A stretch of 54,447 nucleotides of DNA from an uncultured Prevotellaceae bacterium (GTDB lineage Bacteria > Bacteroidota > Bacteroidia > Bacteroidales > Bacteroidaceae), in contig CAMHEL010000008.1 of the NCBI GenBank assembly GCA_946184125.1, positions 1 to 54,447 on the forward strand, given 5' to 3'. Both the position numbers and the translations under genes were made by a program. The notes beneath the pieces were generated by a model. The model saw only the letters and a list, made by a program, of their open reading frames with translations. It did not search any database and was not told where the DNA came from. Positions 18,175 to 28,128 of the stretch are shown here, one piece after another (the first letter of the stretch is position 1; each line of letters opens with the position of its first letter).

Positions 18175-20835
18175 ATGAAACGTAAAAAGCAAGAACACAA
18201 GTCATTGTGGCGGATGTCAAGATGCGCCCTGGCATGCTGTGGACTGCTCTTGGGTGCCTGGTCGATGCAGTCGTGCGAGGATGAATACCTCCTGACAGGA
18301 CAGCCGGAATGGCTGGGCAACTCCATCTACGAGCAGTTGCAGACCGACGGCAACTACACCACCTTGCTACATCTCATCGATGACTTAGGCCAGACTGACG
18401 TGCTGAGCCACACGGGTTCAAAAACGCTTTTCGCCGCCAACGACGAAGCCTTCAACAAATGGTTCGCCAACAACTCATGGGGGGTGAGAAGCTATGGACA
18501 GTTATCATTGGCACAGAAGAAGATGCTGCTCAACAACTCGATGATCAACAATGCCTACCTTATCGAGCTGCTGTCGAACGTGAGCGGAACACCTCCTATG
18601 GAAGGCATGTGCATGCGACGTGAGACAGCACTATCTATCTACGACTCGGTCTACATCATGAAACCGAGCGAGATGCCCAACACAGAGCCGTGGAGACGAT
18701 TCAAGGAAGCCAACCGCAGCATCCCCATCATGAAGGATGCCACGACGTCGCCCATGATCCACTTCCTACCCGCTTTCATGAGCTACAACAACATCTCCGA
18801 CAACGACCTCAGTGTGCTGACCAACCACCAGGCCACATCGACCAAAGAGGCATGGGTCAACGGGCAGCGCGTGAGCGAGAGAGACGTCACCTGCAAGAAC
18901 GGTTACATCCAGAAGGTGGATGGCGTCATCGAGTCATCGCCTAACATGGCTGAAATCATCAACCAGCACCCCAGGATGTCGAAATGGTCGCACCTCTTGG
19001 ACCGTTTCTGTGCACCCTATTACGACGCTACAGCCACACGAGAGTACAACCGCCTCTACAACAATGAGGACTCCGTGTTCACACTGCATTATTACAGCCG
19101 CCGCTCCGCAGGCAGCTCCGCCAATACCAATAGGGCTGTGGACAGGTATCCCAACGAAGAGACGGTGCCCGCCATGCTCTCCTTCGACCCTGGATGGAAC
19201 CAATACATCTACTCCAACACGCAGGGTTATGACCTGCACTACGATGCCGGTGCCATGATTGTGCCCTCCGACGAGGCCCTCGAATACTGGTGGGCAAACG
19301 AAGGACGCGACCTGCAGACCGAGTACGGCTCATGGGACAGCATCCCCGACGCCACACTCGCCAAACTCATCAACGTCAACATGTTGCCCACCTTCACCGA
19401 CGCACTTCCCTCAAAATTCGACCATGTGCTCAACGACGCCAAGGAACCTCTTGGCATCAAGATGGAGAATGTGGACTCTTGCTTCATGGGTTGCAACGGC
19501 GTGGTCTATCTCGTCAACAAGGTGTTCTCACCTGCCGAGTATGCCTCTGTCGCCTACCCGGCACTCGCACATGCCTCAACGATGAACATCATCTACTGGG
19601 CCATCGACCAGCTCAACTTCCTCCCCTATCTCCTCTCCATGGACTCCCGTTACAGCCTCCTGCTGCCCACCAACGACGCCATGCTGTGGTACATCGACCC
19701 TGCATTCTACGGCAAAGTGGAGAACGCTACGGGTATGGAAGCTCCGACCATCATCGAGTTCTACTATGACGCGAGCAAGTCGGCCGACCAGCGTGTCCAG
19801 GCACGACGCTATAACTGTACCGTCGATGAGAACGGCGTTATCACCAAAGGTGCCCGCACACAAGCCACCGTCGCCAATGACGTCATCCGCGACCGTCTGA
19901 AAAGACTCCTCGACCAGCTCATCATCGTGGGCGACGTGGAGGACGGCCATGAGTACTACAAGTCGAAGGGAGGAACCCTGCTGCGCGTAACCAGGACTTC
20001 CGACGGGCGCCTCGCCTTCTCGGGCGGCTGGGACATCGAGCACAACAACTATCAGCTCGCCGTTGAGAATGACGAGATTTACACCAAAACCAATGGTAAG
20101 TCGTACCAAATCAACGAGCGCATGCCGCTCAGCGCACAACGCTCGCTCCACATGGTTCTCTCCGGCAACGAGGAGTTCTCAAAATTCCTCGACCTGATCA
20201 ACCACGACGGCAGCGAGTTGATGGTCACCACTCTCAACAAGACCTACAATGCCGGTCTTACCGATGTGGGCTCGAAGAACTTCCGCCTCTTCGACAACTA
20301 CAACTACACCGTCTACGTCCCCACCAACAGCGCCATCCAGAAGCTCATCGACGACGGGCTCCTTCCCACCTGGGAGGACTATGAGGAGCAGACCGAGCGT
20401 GTGTGGGGCTCAGAGGAAGCTGCCGCCGAAGCCCAGAAAATCATCAAGGACATCATCGTCAACTTCATCCGTTACCATGTACAGGACCACTCCGTTGCCA
20501 TCGGCATGGCACCGGAATTCGGCTCCACCGAAAACAACATATACGAGAGCATGCTCCGCAACCCCGAGACAGGGCGTTTCTACCCACTGACATCCGACAT
20601 CTCAGGCAACCAGCTTCGCGTGACCGACAACACGGGCAAGACCTACAACGTGGTGAAGACCGAGGGGCTGTACAACCAGATTTGCCGCGACTACTGGTTC
20701 AGAGGTAGTGTGGGTGGCAACAACTCTACCATCTTCATGACCTCGGATGCCATCGTTCATCAAATCGATGGATGCCTGAAGGCCACAGAAATGACTCCTT
20801 GGAGACAGCAACTTAAAAAGATAAGGAGGAAATAA
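18175..20835 (+). CDS. FAS1 (fasciclin) surface lipoprotein, first gene of the operon
   Basis: The 886-residue protein has a long basic N-terminus and a lipobox SMQSC (Cys34) followed by EDE, an acidic context that fits surface-exposed Bacteroidetes lipoproteins. FAS1-like units are visible at about residues 48-260 (TLLHLIDDLGQTDVLSHTGSKTLFAANDEAF), about 460-640 (YLLSMDSRYSLLLPTNDAM) and about 660-880 (FRLFDNYNYTVYVPTNSAIQKLIDDG), the last ending in DAIVHQIDGCL as FAS1 domains do. FAS1 domains usually mediate adhesion. The stop is 3 bp before the SusC start, so translation is probably coupled. A ligand cannot be told from sequence. Confidence 0.85.
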   Translation: MKRKKQEHKSLWRMSRCALACCGLLLGAWSMQSCEDEYLLTGQPEWLGNSIYEQLQTDGNYTTLLHLIDDLGQTDVLSHTGSKTLFAANDEAFNKWFANNSWGVRSYGQLSLAQKKMLLNNSMINNAYLIELLSNVSGTPPMEGMCMRRETALSIYDSVYIMKPSEMPNTEPWRRFKEANRSIPIMKDATTSPMIHFLPAFMSYNNISDNDLSVLTNHQATSTKEAWVNGQRVSERDVTCKNGYIQKVDGVIESSPNMAEIINQHPRMSKWSHLLDRFCAPYYDATATREYNRLYNNEDSVFTLHYYSRRSAGSSANTNRAVDRYPNEETVPAMLSFDPGWNQYIYSNTQGYDLHYDAGAMIVPSDEALEYWWANEGRDLQTEYGSWDSIPDATLAKLINVNMLPTFTDALPSKFDHVLNDAKEPLGIKMENVDSCFMGCNGVVYLVNKVFSPAEYASVAYPALAHASTMNIIYWAIDQLNFLPYLLSMDSRYSLLLPTNDAMLWYIDPAFYGKVENATGMEAPTIIEFYYDASKSADQRVQARRYNCTVDENGVITKGARTQATVANDVIRDRLKRLLDQLIIVGDVEDGHEYYKSKGGTLLRVTRTSDGRLAFSGGWDIEHNNYQLAVENDEIYTKTNGKSYQINERMPLSAQRSLHMVLSGNEEFSKFLDLINHDGSELMVTTLNKTYNAGLTDVGSKNFRLFDNYNYTVYVPTNSAIQKLIDDGLLPTWEDYEEQTERVWGSEEAAAEAQKIIKDIIVNFIRYHVQDHSVAIGMAPEFGSTENNIYESMLRNPETGRFYPLTSDISGNQLRVTDNTGKTYNVVKTEGLYNQICRDYWFRGSVGGNNSTIFMTSDAIVHQIDGCLKATEMTPWRQQLKKIRRK

Positions 20836-20838
20836 CCT

Positions 20839-23800
20839 ATGAGAAAACTGAAAACCATCATACTGACAGCGCTTCTTCAGGCGGTAGCCCTCACCAGCTG
20901 GGCACAGATCACGTCCGTTCACGGCACAGTATCAGACGACGAGGAGCCGCTCATCGGAGCCACAGTCTGCGAAATCGACGCCAACGGCCGTATCATCGAG
21001 AGTGCCATCACCGACCTCGACGGCAACTTCACGATGAAAATCCAGAATCCAAAGAACAAAATCCGCTTCACCTACGTGGGTATGAAGACCCAGATTCTGC
21101 CTATCGACCGCACCACCTACAACGTGAAACTGGAATCGGCTGCTTCGCTGCAGGAAGTCACCGTGGTATCGAAAAGGCGACTCAAGGGCAACGGCCTCCC
21201 CATTCCCGAGCGAGAGCTCTCCTATGCCACGCAGAAACTCGACATGTCCGACTATGAAGGTCTTGGTGTAAACTCTATCGACGACCTGCTCCAAGGTGAG
21301 GTCGCAGGACTCGACCTTGTGGGCAACTCAGGTAACCTCGGTGCCGGCTCGCAAATGCGACTCCGTGGTGCCACGTCCATGTCGAACCTCACCAGCTCCA
21401 ACCCGCTCATCGTCGTCGATGGCAACGTCAGACAAGTCAGCCTCGACAACTTCGACGTCGCCAGTGCCAACAACGAGCAATTCGCCGACCTGCTCAACCT
21501 CAACCCGCAGGACATCGCCGACATCCGATTCCTGAAAGACACCGCCGCATCGGCCAAGTATGGCTCCGAGGGTGGTAACGGTGTCATCGAAATCACCACC
21601 AAGCGCGGTCTCCCAGGACCACCACGCATCACCTACAAATTATCGCTCACCGGCACCTACCTGCCCGAAGGCTACAAACTGCTGAACGGTGATGACTACA
21701 CCATGCTTCTCAAGGAAGCCTATTTCAACCCCTCTCAGGACGACAACGCCTCGGCCAACGTCCCGGAAATCAACTACGACCCCACATTCTCGGAGTACGA
21801 GCAGTACAACAACAACACCGACTGGCGCGACGCCGTCACACAATGGGGTCTCCGCCAGAACCACTCCGTCACCATCAGCGGTGGTGGCGAGAAAGCCCGT
21901 TTCTACATCAGTGGTGGCTTCGACAATGAGAAGGGAACCATCATCAAGCAGAAGCTCAACCGCTTCTCCACACGTGTCGGCCTCGACTACCGTGTCAGCG
22001 ACCGCATCAACGTGCAGACCAACTTCTGGATGACCTACACGCAGAACTATCGCAACTCGGACGACCTGCTCAACATCGCACTGAAGAAGATGCCCAACAT
22101 GAGCATCTACGAGCAAGACCCACAGACAGGCCAGAACACCAACACCTACTACACCATGCTCCAGTCGGCATCACAAGTGTTCGACGGCAACCAGAAGAAC
22201 TACATCAACCCTGTGGCTTCTGCACACCTGGCAAAGAATGAGCAGAGGATGTACGACATGAACCCCGAGCTCGTCATCAGCTACGACTTCCTGTCGACCA
22301 ACTTCAATGCCACCCGACTGACTTGGTACGGTTCGGTCTACATGAACATCCAGAACCAGTTCAACGACAGTTTCTATCCTCAGGAACTCATCAGCGAGAA
22401 CTTCCAGAGCAGCAAGGTAAACACCAGCAACTCCAACTCCACGAAGGCGGTGAACTTCCGTACGACACACCGTCTGCAGTTCATCCCCGTCTTCCACAAC
22501 AAGAGCCATGAGTACATGACCACCCTCAACATGGAGATCCGCTCAGGTTACTCCAGCTACCAGAGTGCCAGCAACAGGCAGCTGCCCTCGGGAGGCATCC
22601 AAGGCCCCGCAGCAGGCGGTATCCTCACCGGACAAAGCTCAAGCTACAACCAGTCACGCTTCATGCGCTATGTGTGGCTCAATCACTACTCCTTCAAGCA
22701 GCGCTACATCCTCGACCTCAACCTCACCATGGACGGAACATCGAAGTTCGGACCGGGACATAGATGGGGATACTTCCCCTCGGCATCTGCCAAGTGGATT
22801 ATCAGCGAAGAGCCGTGGATCAGGGAGCACTGGGGCAAATGGCTTTCCATGCTGTCGATACGACCCAGCTGGAGTATCACAGGTAATGCGCCAGGACAAG
22901 ACTACCTCTACACCTCGAAATACCTAAGCACCAATACCCAGTACATCGACCTTTCCGTCATCTACCCAGGAAACATACGACTGACAGACATGAAATGGGA
23001 GGTCGTCACCGGTCTCAACTTAGGTTTTGAGCTCGGTCTGTTCAACGACAAGCTCATGCTCACCGTCGATATGTATAGAAACACGACCTCGGACATGCTC
23101 TTGTCCAACTACCGTATCCCCTCCAACTCCGGTTTCAGAGATGTACCTTACCACAACAGCGGAAAGATGAGGAACCAGGGATGGGAGTTCTACATCCAGA
23201 CCCGCGACCTTATCAAGAAGGGGAATTTCACTTTCGACATGAAAGTCAACTTCGGTAACAACCGCAACGAGGTGCTTGAGATGGACGAATACATCCTCAA
23301 GGGTTATAACTCGGTCTATGGATACGCCAACGCAGAGACCCTCCAGCGCGTACAGCTCAACAACCCCCTTGGAGCCATCTACGGTTTCCGCTACAAAGGT
23401 GTCTATCAGTACAACTACAACACCTTCAACAGGATGTCCCCGGAGGAGCAGCAGGAATTCATCAACAGCGGCAAGACCGCACCTGTCGTCTTCAACGAAG
23501 ATGGACAGCTGGTCCGCGACGGACAGGGGAATGCCGTGAGAATGATGTACAACTACACCAACGACGGCACGGGCAAGAACTACCGCTTCTCGGGTGGCGA
23601 CGCCATGTATGAGGACATCAACCACGACGGTCAAATCAACGCGCTCGACATCGTTTACCTCGGCAGCTCACTTCCTAAGCTCAATGGTGGTTTCGGTCTC
23701 ATGTTCAGATACAAAGCATGGCGTATACAGACACAGTTCACTTACCGCTATGGCAACAAGATTATCAACATGGCACGCCTCCGTGCAGAAGCCATGACCA

Positions 23801-24168
23801 CCAACGACAACCAGAGCCAGGCAGTGAACTACCGTTGGCGCAAGGAGGGTGACGTGACCACCATCCCACGTGCCATGTATGGTTCGGAATCCAACTTCAA
23901 CACGCTTATCAGCGACCGCTTCGTCGAAGACGGCAGCTACCTGCGTATGGGTTACATTCAGGTGTCATACCAGTTCAAGGCCAAATGGCTCAAGAACATC
24001 GGCATCAACAGGCTGCAGTTCTACGCCAGTGCCAACAACCCCTTTGTCATCACGAAGTATTCTGGCGTTGACCCCGACATCGCACAGTGGGGATACGCAC
24101 CAGCCACCGACAATGCACAGACACCACGTAACCGCTCTTACACGGGCAGTATCACACTGGAATTCTAA
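20839..24168 (+). CDS. SusC/RagA-type TonB-dependent outer membrane channel (first)
   Basis: The 1109-residue protein has a signal peptide ending TSWAQ, then a carboxypeptidase-regulatory-like beta-sandwich (VHGTVSDDEEPLIGATVCE), the TonB-box region LQEVTVVSKRR, a plug domain (GVNSIDDLLQGEVAGLDLVG ... LRGATSM) and a 22-strand barrel ending in TGSITLEF with the terminal aromatic residue. SusC proteins import oligosaccharides or peptides using TonB energy and pair with the SusD encoded next. The gap to SusD is 33 bp. No nucleotide anomalies are seen. Confidence 0.95.
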   Translation: MRKLKTIILTALLQAVALTSWAQITSVHGTVSDDEEPLIGATVCEIDANGRIIESAITDLDGNFTMKIQNPKNKIRFTYVGMKTQILPIDRTTYNVKLESAASLQEVTVVSKRRLKGNGLPIPERELSYATQKLDMSDYEGLGVNSIDDLLQGEVAGLDLVGNSGNLGAGSQMRLRGATSMSNLTSSNPLIVVDGNVRQVSLDNFDVASANNEQFADLLNLNPQDIADIRFLKDTAASAKYGSEGGNGVIEITTKRGLPGPPRITYKLSLTGTYLPEGYKLLNGDDYTMLLKEAYFNPSQDDNASANVPEINYDPTFSEYEQYNNNTDWRDAVTQWGLRQNHSVTISGGGEKARFYISGGFDNEKGTIIKQKLNRFSTRVGLDYRVSDRINVQTNFWMTYTQNYRNSDDLLNIALKKMPNMSIYEQDPQTGQNTNTYYTMLQSASQVFDGNQKNYINPVASAHLAKNEQRMYDMNPELVISYDFLSTNFNATRLTWYGSVYMNIQNQFNDSFYPQELISENFQSSKVNTSNSNSTKAVNFRTTHRLQFIPVFHNKSHEYMTTLNMEIRSGYSSYQSASNRQLPSGGIQGPAAGGILTGQSSSYNQSRFMRYVWLNHYSFKQRYILDLNLTMDGTSKFGPGHRWGYFPSASAKWIISEEPWIREHWGKWLSMLSIRPSWSITGNAPGQDYLYTSKYLSTNTQYIDLSVIYPGNIRLTDMKWEVVTGLNLGFELGLFNDKLMLTVDMYRNTTSDMLLSNYRIPSNSGFRDVPYHNSGKMRNQGWEFYIQTRDLIKKGNFTFDMKVNFGNNRNEVLEMDEYILKGYNSVYGYANAETLQRVQLNNPLGAIYGFRYKGVYQYNYNTFNRMSPEEQQEFINSGKTAPVVFNEDGQLVRDGQGNAVRMMYNYTNDGTGKNYRFSGGDAMYEDINHDGQINALDIVYLGSSLPKLNGGFGLMFRYKAWRIQTQFTYRYGNKIINMARLRAEAMTTNDNQSQAVNYRWRKEGDVTTIPRAMYGSESNFNTLISDRFVEDGSYLRMGYIQVSYQFKAKWLKNIGINRLQFYASANNPFVITKYSGVDPDIAQWGYAPATDNAQTPRNRSYTGSITLEF

Positions 24169-24201
24169 GAGACCTATAACGAATGATAAAGCTATAGAAT
24201 T

Positions 24202-25989
24202 ATGAAACTACAACATATATATCATCAAGCCAAGCGTGCGGTACTCATCGCAGCACTTGCGCCACTATCGGCGGGGCTGCTGACAGGCTGTTCCGACTTC
24301 CTCGAGGTTGACCCGCTCGAAGTTGTCGTGCTGGAGAATTTCTGGAATGAAAAAGCCGACGTCGACAACGTTGTCGCAGGATGCTATTACGCCCTTCAAA
24401 GCGATGCTTGCATTCGGCGCATGATTATCTGGGGAGAGGCTCGAAGCGAGAATGTGGCACCAGGAACCAACACCACCAACGACGCCAGCCTCCTCAACCT
24501 GCTCAACGAGAACATCACCGCGAAAAACGCTTACACCAACTGGAATGATTTCTACACCGTCATCAACCGATGCAACACCGTCATCAAATATGCACCCGAT
24601 GTGGCCGCCATCGACCCCGGATACACCGAGAGCGAGCTCAACGCCACCATCGCTGAGATGATTGGACTACGCTCTTTGTGCTACTTCTATCTCATACGCA
24701 CGTTCCGCGATGTGCCCTTCTCACGCGTGGCATACACCGACGACGACCAGGAGATGATGTTGCCAGCATTGCCTTTCGAAAATGTGCTCGACTCACTCAT
24801 CTACGACCTGGAATCGGTCAAGGACAATGCAGTGGAACGCTATCCCACCATCAAGCCCCTCTACCAGACCGGCCGCATCACAAAAGATGCCATACACGCC
24901 ATGCTCTGCGAGATGTATCTATGGAAGAAGGACTACGACAACTGCATCAAATACGCCGACTTAGTCATCGCATCGAAGAAGAAAATCGCCGATGAAATCG
25001 AAAGACAGTCAAGGAGCAGTTCTTCGAGCAGCGGTGAGGACCAACTGCGACTGAACGGGTTCCCGCTCATCACCGACCTCTCCAGCTCTTCGACTTTCGG
25101 AAATGCTTTCGACTATCTCTTTACAAGGGACTACGAATCTGCCACCAGCCCCACCAACAAAGAGGTGATTTTCCAGCTCATCTTCGATGACTACAACACC
25201 TCAATGGTGAGAAACAGTGCCGTCAACGAGCTTTATGGGCACATGAACAGCCATCAGGGATATCTCAAGCCTTCTGACTTCATCACCGAAGACATCGCCA
25301 AGACAAGCGGCAGGAACGTGTTCGACGACAGGAACAACAAGATGGATGCCCGAATGTATGAGGCTTGCAACACAAGCAGTGCGACAACCTGCATCAACAA
25401 ATACACTACACGACAGACCACTGTCAACGCCGACACCAAAGACCCCAAGGCTAGATATGACAACTGGTGGGACCAGAACAACAACGGCAGCAACTGGATT
25501 ATCTACCGTCTCTCCGACATCATGCTACTCAAAGCCGAGGCTCTTACACAGAAACTGCGCGAGGGAAGCGACACCGAGATCATCAGCTACAACGACCCAA
25601 TTATCAGCCAAGCTTTCTCGCTGGTCAATGCCGTGAACAAACGCTCTGTCTGCCAGAACCTCAGCGCCCTTACCGACACCCTCGTCGCCGGTGACTTCAG
25701 GACCAAGGAGCAGATGGAGACACTGGTGCTCAGAGAAAGGCAGCGTGAACTCATGTTCGAGGGCAAGCGCTGGTACGACCTTGTAAGAAAGTCACAACGC
25801 GACGGCAACACCATCACGCTGTCCCAAGCCGCGCTGCAGAAGGTCACCACGGGCTCGGCGCTCATCAGCAACAAACTCTCTAAAATGGATGCCATTTACT
25901 GGCCCTACAACTACGAAGAGCTGAAAGTCAACACCCTGCTCAAGCAGAACCCTGCATTCAGCAGTGGAGACACCAGCAGCTATGAATAG
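24202..25989 (+). CDS. SusD/RagB family lipoprotein (first)
   Basis: The 595-residue surface lipoprotein has lipobox LLTGC (Cys30) followed by SDFLEVDP, typical of SusD starts. The TPR-like helical fold is suggested by NWNDFYTVINRCNTVIKYAP and MIGLRSLCYFYLIRTFRDVPF. The C-terminal FEGKRWYDLVR is a SusD hallmark. It forms the ligand-binding lid over the preceding SusC channel. A Ser-rich loop (SRSSSSSSGED, near residue 272) is an insertion of low complexity. It is 28 bp before the next FAS1 gene in the same operon. Confidence 0.95.
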   Translation: MKLQHIYHQAKRAVLIAALAPLSAGLLTGCSDFLEVDPLEVVVLENFWNEKADVDNVVAGCYYALQSDACIRRMIIWGEARSENVAPGTNTTNDASLLNLLNENITAKNAYTNWNDFYTVINRCNTVIKYAPDVAAIDPGYTESELNATIAEMIGLRSLCYFYLIRTFRDVPFSRVAYTDDDQEMMLPALPFENVLDSLIYDLESVKDNAVERYPTIKPLYQTGRITKDAIHAMLCEMYLWKKDYDNCIKYADLVIASKKKIADEIERQSRSSSSSSGEDQLRLNGFPLITDLSSSSTFGNAFDYLFTRDYESATSPTNKEVIFQLIFDDYNTSMVRNSAVNELYGHMNSHQGYLKPSDFITEDIAKTSGRNVFDDRNNKMDARMYEACNTSSATTCINKYTTRQTTVNADTKDPKARYDNWWDQNNNGSNWIIYRLSDIMLLKAEALTQKLREGSDTEIISYNDPIISQAFSLVNAVNKRSVCQNLSALTDTLVAGDFRTKEQMETLVLRERQRELMFEGKRWYDLVRKSQRDGNTITLSQAALQKVTTGSALISNKLSKMDAIYWPYNYEELKVNTLLKQNPAFSSGDTSSYE

Positions 25990-26017
25990 CCATAACGACA
26001 AAGAAAAGACAATCATC

Positions 26018-28093
26018 ATGAAGAAGTCAATCTATCACATAATGAGTCTGTTTGGCCTGTTGGCCATCCTCATGCCATCGGTCTCGTCGTGCAACGCCGA
26101 GCCCGATTCCGACAACTTCTACACCTTCACAGGTGAGATGGCCAGCTCATACCTCAAGAACCGACCGGAGAAATTCAGCGAGTTCACGCAAATCGTAGAG
26201 AGGGCCGGCCTTATGGACCTGCTTTCCACTTACGGACACTACACCTGCTTCGTGCCCGACAACAACGCCGTGAACAACTATCTCAAAGGCATAGGCAAGC
26301 AGAGTGTGGACGAACTTTCCGACGCCGACTGCGACACCATCGCGCGCACACACCTCATTTCCAACATGTACACCACGATGGAGATGACGCAGGACCGCCT
26401 TGCCACCGCCAACATGCTCGGCCGATACATTGCCACATCCTCTGGCTTTGACGAGAACGAAAATGCCGTCATCATGCTCGAGGGCATCGCAAAAATCTAC
26501 TTCAGCACACAGGACGACTCCGTTGAGAACGGCATCATGCAGCCCATCGACCGCGTCATCGAGAAGTCGAACAACTACATCTCCGACCTCCTGCGCGACA
26601 ATCCGAAAATCAGCATCTTCTACGATGCACTGAGAGCCACAGGAGTCATCGACGATATCCTGAAGGTGGAAGACGAGACCTGGGACAGCAAGTCTTATCC
26701 CAAGTATTACTACAAATCGCACACCTGGAACGAGGTGGCATGGGTTCCCGACACCAAGAAATACGGATACACCGTCTTTGTCGAGCCCAATGATGTGTAT
26801 GAACGACGTGGCATCGCCAAAGGCGACCTCCATGCCCTCTACAACCTGGCTTGCGAGATTTACGACCCCGTCTATCCCGAGGATGTGAACAAGGAGGGCC
26901 ATAGTTTCGAAAACCTCACCGACAGCATCAACCCGCTCCACCGCTACGTGCAGTACCACATTCTCAAGCGCTACGTGGCAGGCACCTCCGACCTCACCCC
27001 GATGGATGTGAACATCGGTGTTGTCAAGGGAGCCTTCGGTTTCGAAGAGTCACTCATCAACCCCATCGACTGGCACCAGACCTTGCTGCCTCACACCATG
27101 ATAAAGGTTGAGAAAGCCACTGTCACCGAATACTTAGGAAGGGCCACGAAAGGCGAGCGTTACATCAACCGCCGCTTCGACAATAACTACCAGATTGAAG
27201 GCATCCATATCGACCCCACCGTCGAGAGCGACGTCATCCACGACGGTATCAACGGTCACTACTTCTATGTGAACGACATCGTGGCCTTCAGTTACGATGT
27301 GCAGAACAAGGTTCAGAACATGCGCATCCGCATGGACTTCTCCACCGTCTTCCCAGAGGTGATTACCAATGGACTCCGCTTCGAGGGCAATCCTGAGGTT
27401 GACGATCCCGCCGGCGTTCCCGACGATTCCGCTACGCCGAAAAACGGGCGCAACTACTACTTCCCGCTCGGCTACCTCGACGGTGTCACCTTCAGCAACT
27501 GCTATGTGGTGCTTCGCCGCCCACACATCAACTTCTGGTCGTGGCAGGGCGATGAGTGGAACCTCTTTGGCGACTATGACTTCACCTTCCGCCTCCCGCC
27601 CATCCCCTACAGCGGCGACTGGCAGGTGCGCCTGGGCTTCTGCGCCATCGAGACGCGTGGTGTGATGCAAGTCTATTTCGACGGCGTGCCACAGGGCATC
27701 CCGCTCGACATGACAAAGTATCTCGACTCTGACCTTTACATTGGCGACCGCTTCGAGTTCGACGAGTCACCCAATCTATACGACAACATGACCGATGAGG
27801 AGAAGGCTGAGGAGCAGAAACTGCTCAAGAACCTTGGAGCATACCGTGCACCACGGTCGCTCTTCCACTTCAGCACAAATCAAAAGCTTTTCTTCGTGGG
27901 CAATAACCGCACCTACCGGCGCATCCTTTGCCAGGCATACATGGACGCCACCCAGGACCACTTCATCCGCTTCCGCGTCGCATCCGACGGCAAGCAAGGC
28001 AACAACAACGAGTTCATGCTCGACTACCTCGAGATGGTACCCAAGAGTGTCTATGGCGTCGATGGAGACGGAGAAATGGAAGACGACCTCTAA
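26018..28093 (+). CDS. FAS1 (fasciclin) lipoprotein, second in operon
   Basis: The start is placed at 26018 (MKKSIYHIM), not at an upstream in-frame ATG overlapping SusD, because it gives a proper lipoprotein signal (SVSSC, Cys25). The 691-residue protein has an N-terminal FAS1 unit (about 35-175; FTQIVERAGLMDLLSTYGHYTCFVPDNNAV) and a second related unit (about 190-350; ISIFYDALRATGVIDDIL ... YGYTVFVEPNDVY). The C-terminal 250 residues form a beta-rich region with many Trp and Phe (INFWSWQGDEWNLFGDYDF), resembling a jelly-roll binding domain. Adhesion or ligand presentation at the cell surface is inferred. Confidence 0.82.
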   Translation: MKKSIYHIMSLFGLLAILMPSVSSCNAEPDSDNFYTFTGEMASSYLKNRPEKFSEFTQIVERAGLMDLLSTYGHYTCFVPDNNAVNNYLKGIGKQSVDELSDADCDTIARTHLISNMYTTMEMTQDRLATANMLGRYIATSSGFDENENAVIMLEGIAKIYFSTQDDSVENGIMQPIDRVIEKSNNYISDLLRDNPKISIFYDALRATGVIDDILKVEDETWDSKSYPKYYYKSHTWNEVAWVPDTKKYGYTVFVEPNDVYERRGIAKGDLHALYNLACEIYDPVYPEDVNKEGHSFENLTDSINPLHRYVQYHILKRYVAGTSDLTPMDVNIGVVKGAFGFEESLINPIDWHQTLLPHTMIKVEKATVTEYLGRATKGERYINRRFDNNYQIEGIHIDPTVESDVIHDGINGHYFYVNDIVAFSYDVQNKVQNMRIRMDFSTVFPEVITNGLRFEGNPEVDDPAGVPDDSATPKNGRNYYFPLGYLDGVTFSNCYVVLRRPHINFWSWQGDEWNLFGDYDFTFRLPPIPYSGDWQVRLGFCAIETRGVMQVYFDGVPQGIPLDMTKYLDSDLYIGDRFEFDESPNLYDNMTDEEKAEEQKLLKNLGAYRAPRSLFHFSTNQKLFFVGNNRTYRRILCQAYMDATQDHFIRFRVASDGKQGNNNEFMLDYLEMVPKSVYGVDGDGEMEDDL

Positions 28094-28128
28094 GCAAGCA
28101 GCAAGTATCACTTAACGAATTTCAACCA

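Noticed and set aside
25964..26017. Upstream ATG for the second FAS1 gene overlapping SusD
   Set aside because: The extension is hydrophilic and lacks a signal; the ATG at 26018 gives a proper lipoprotein signal peptide.
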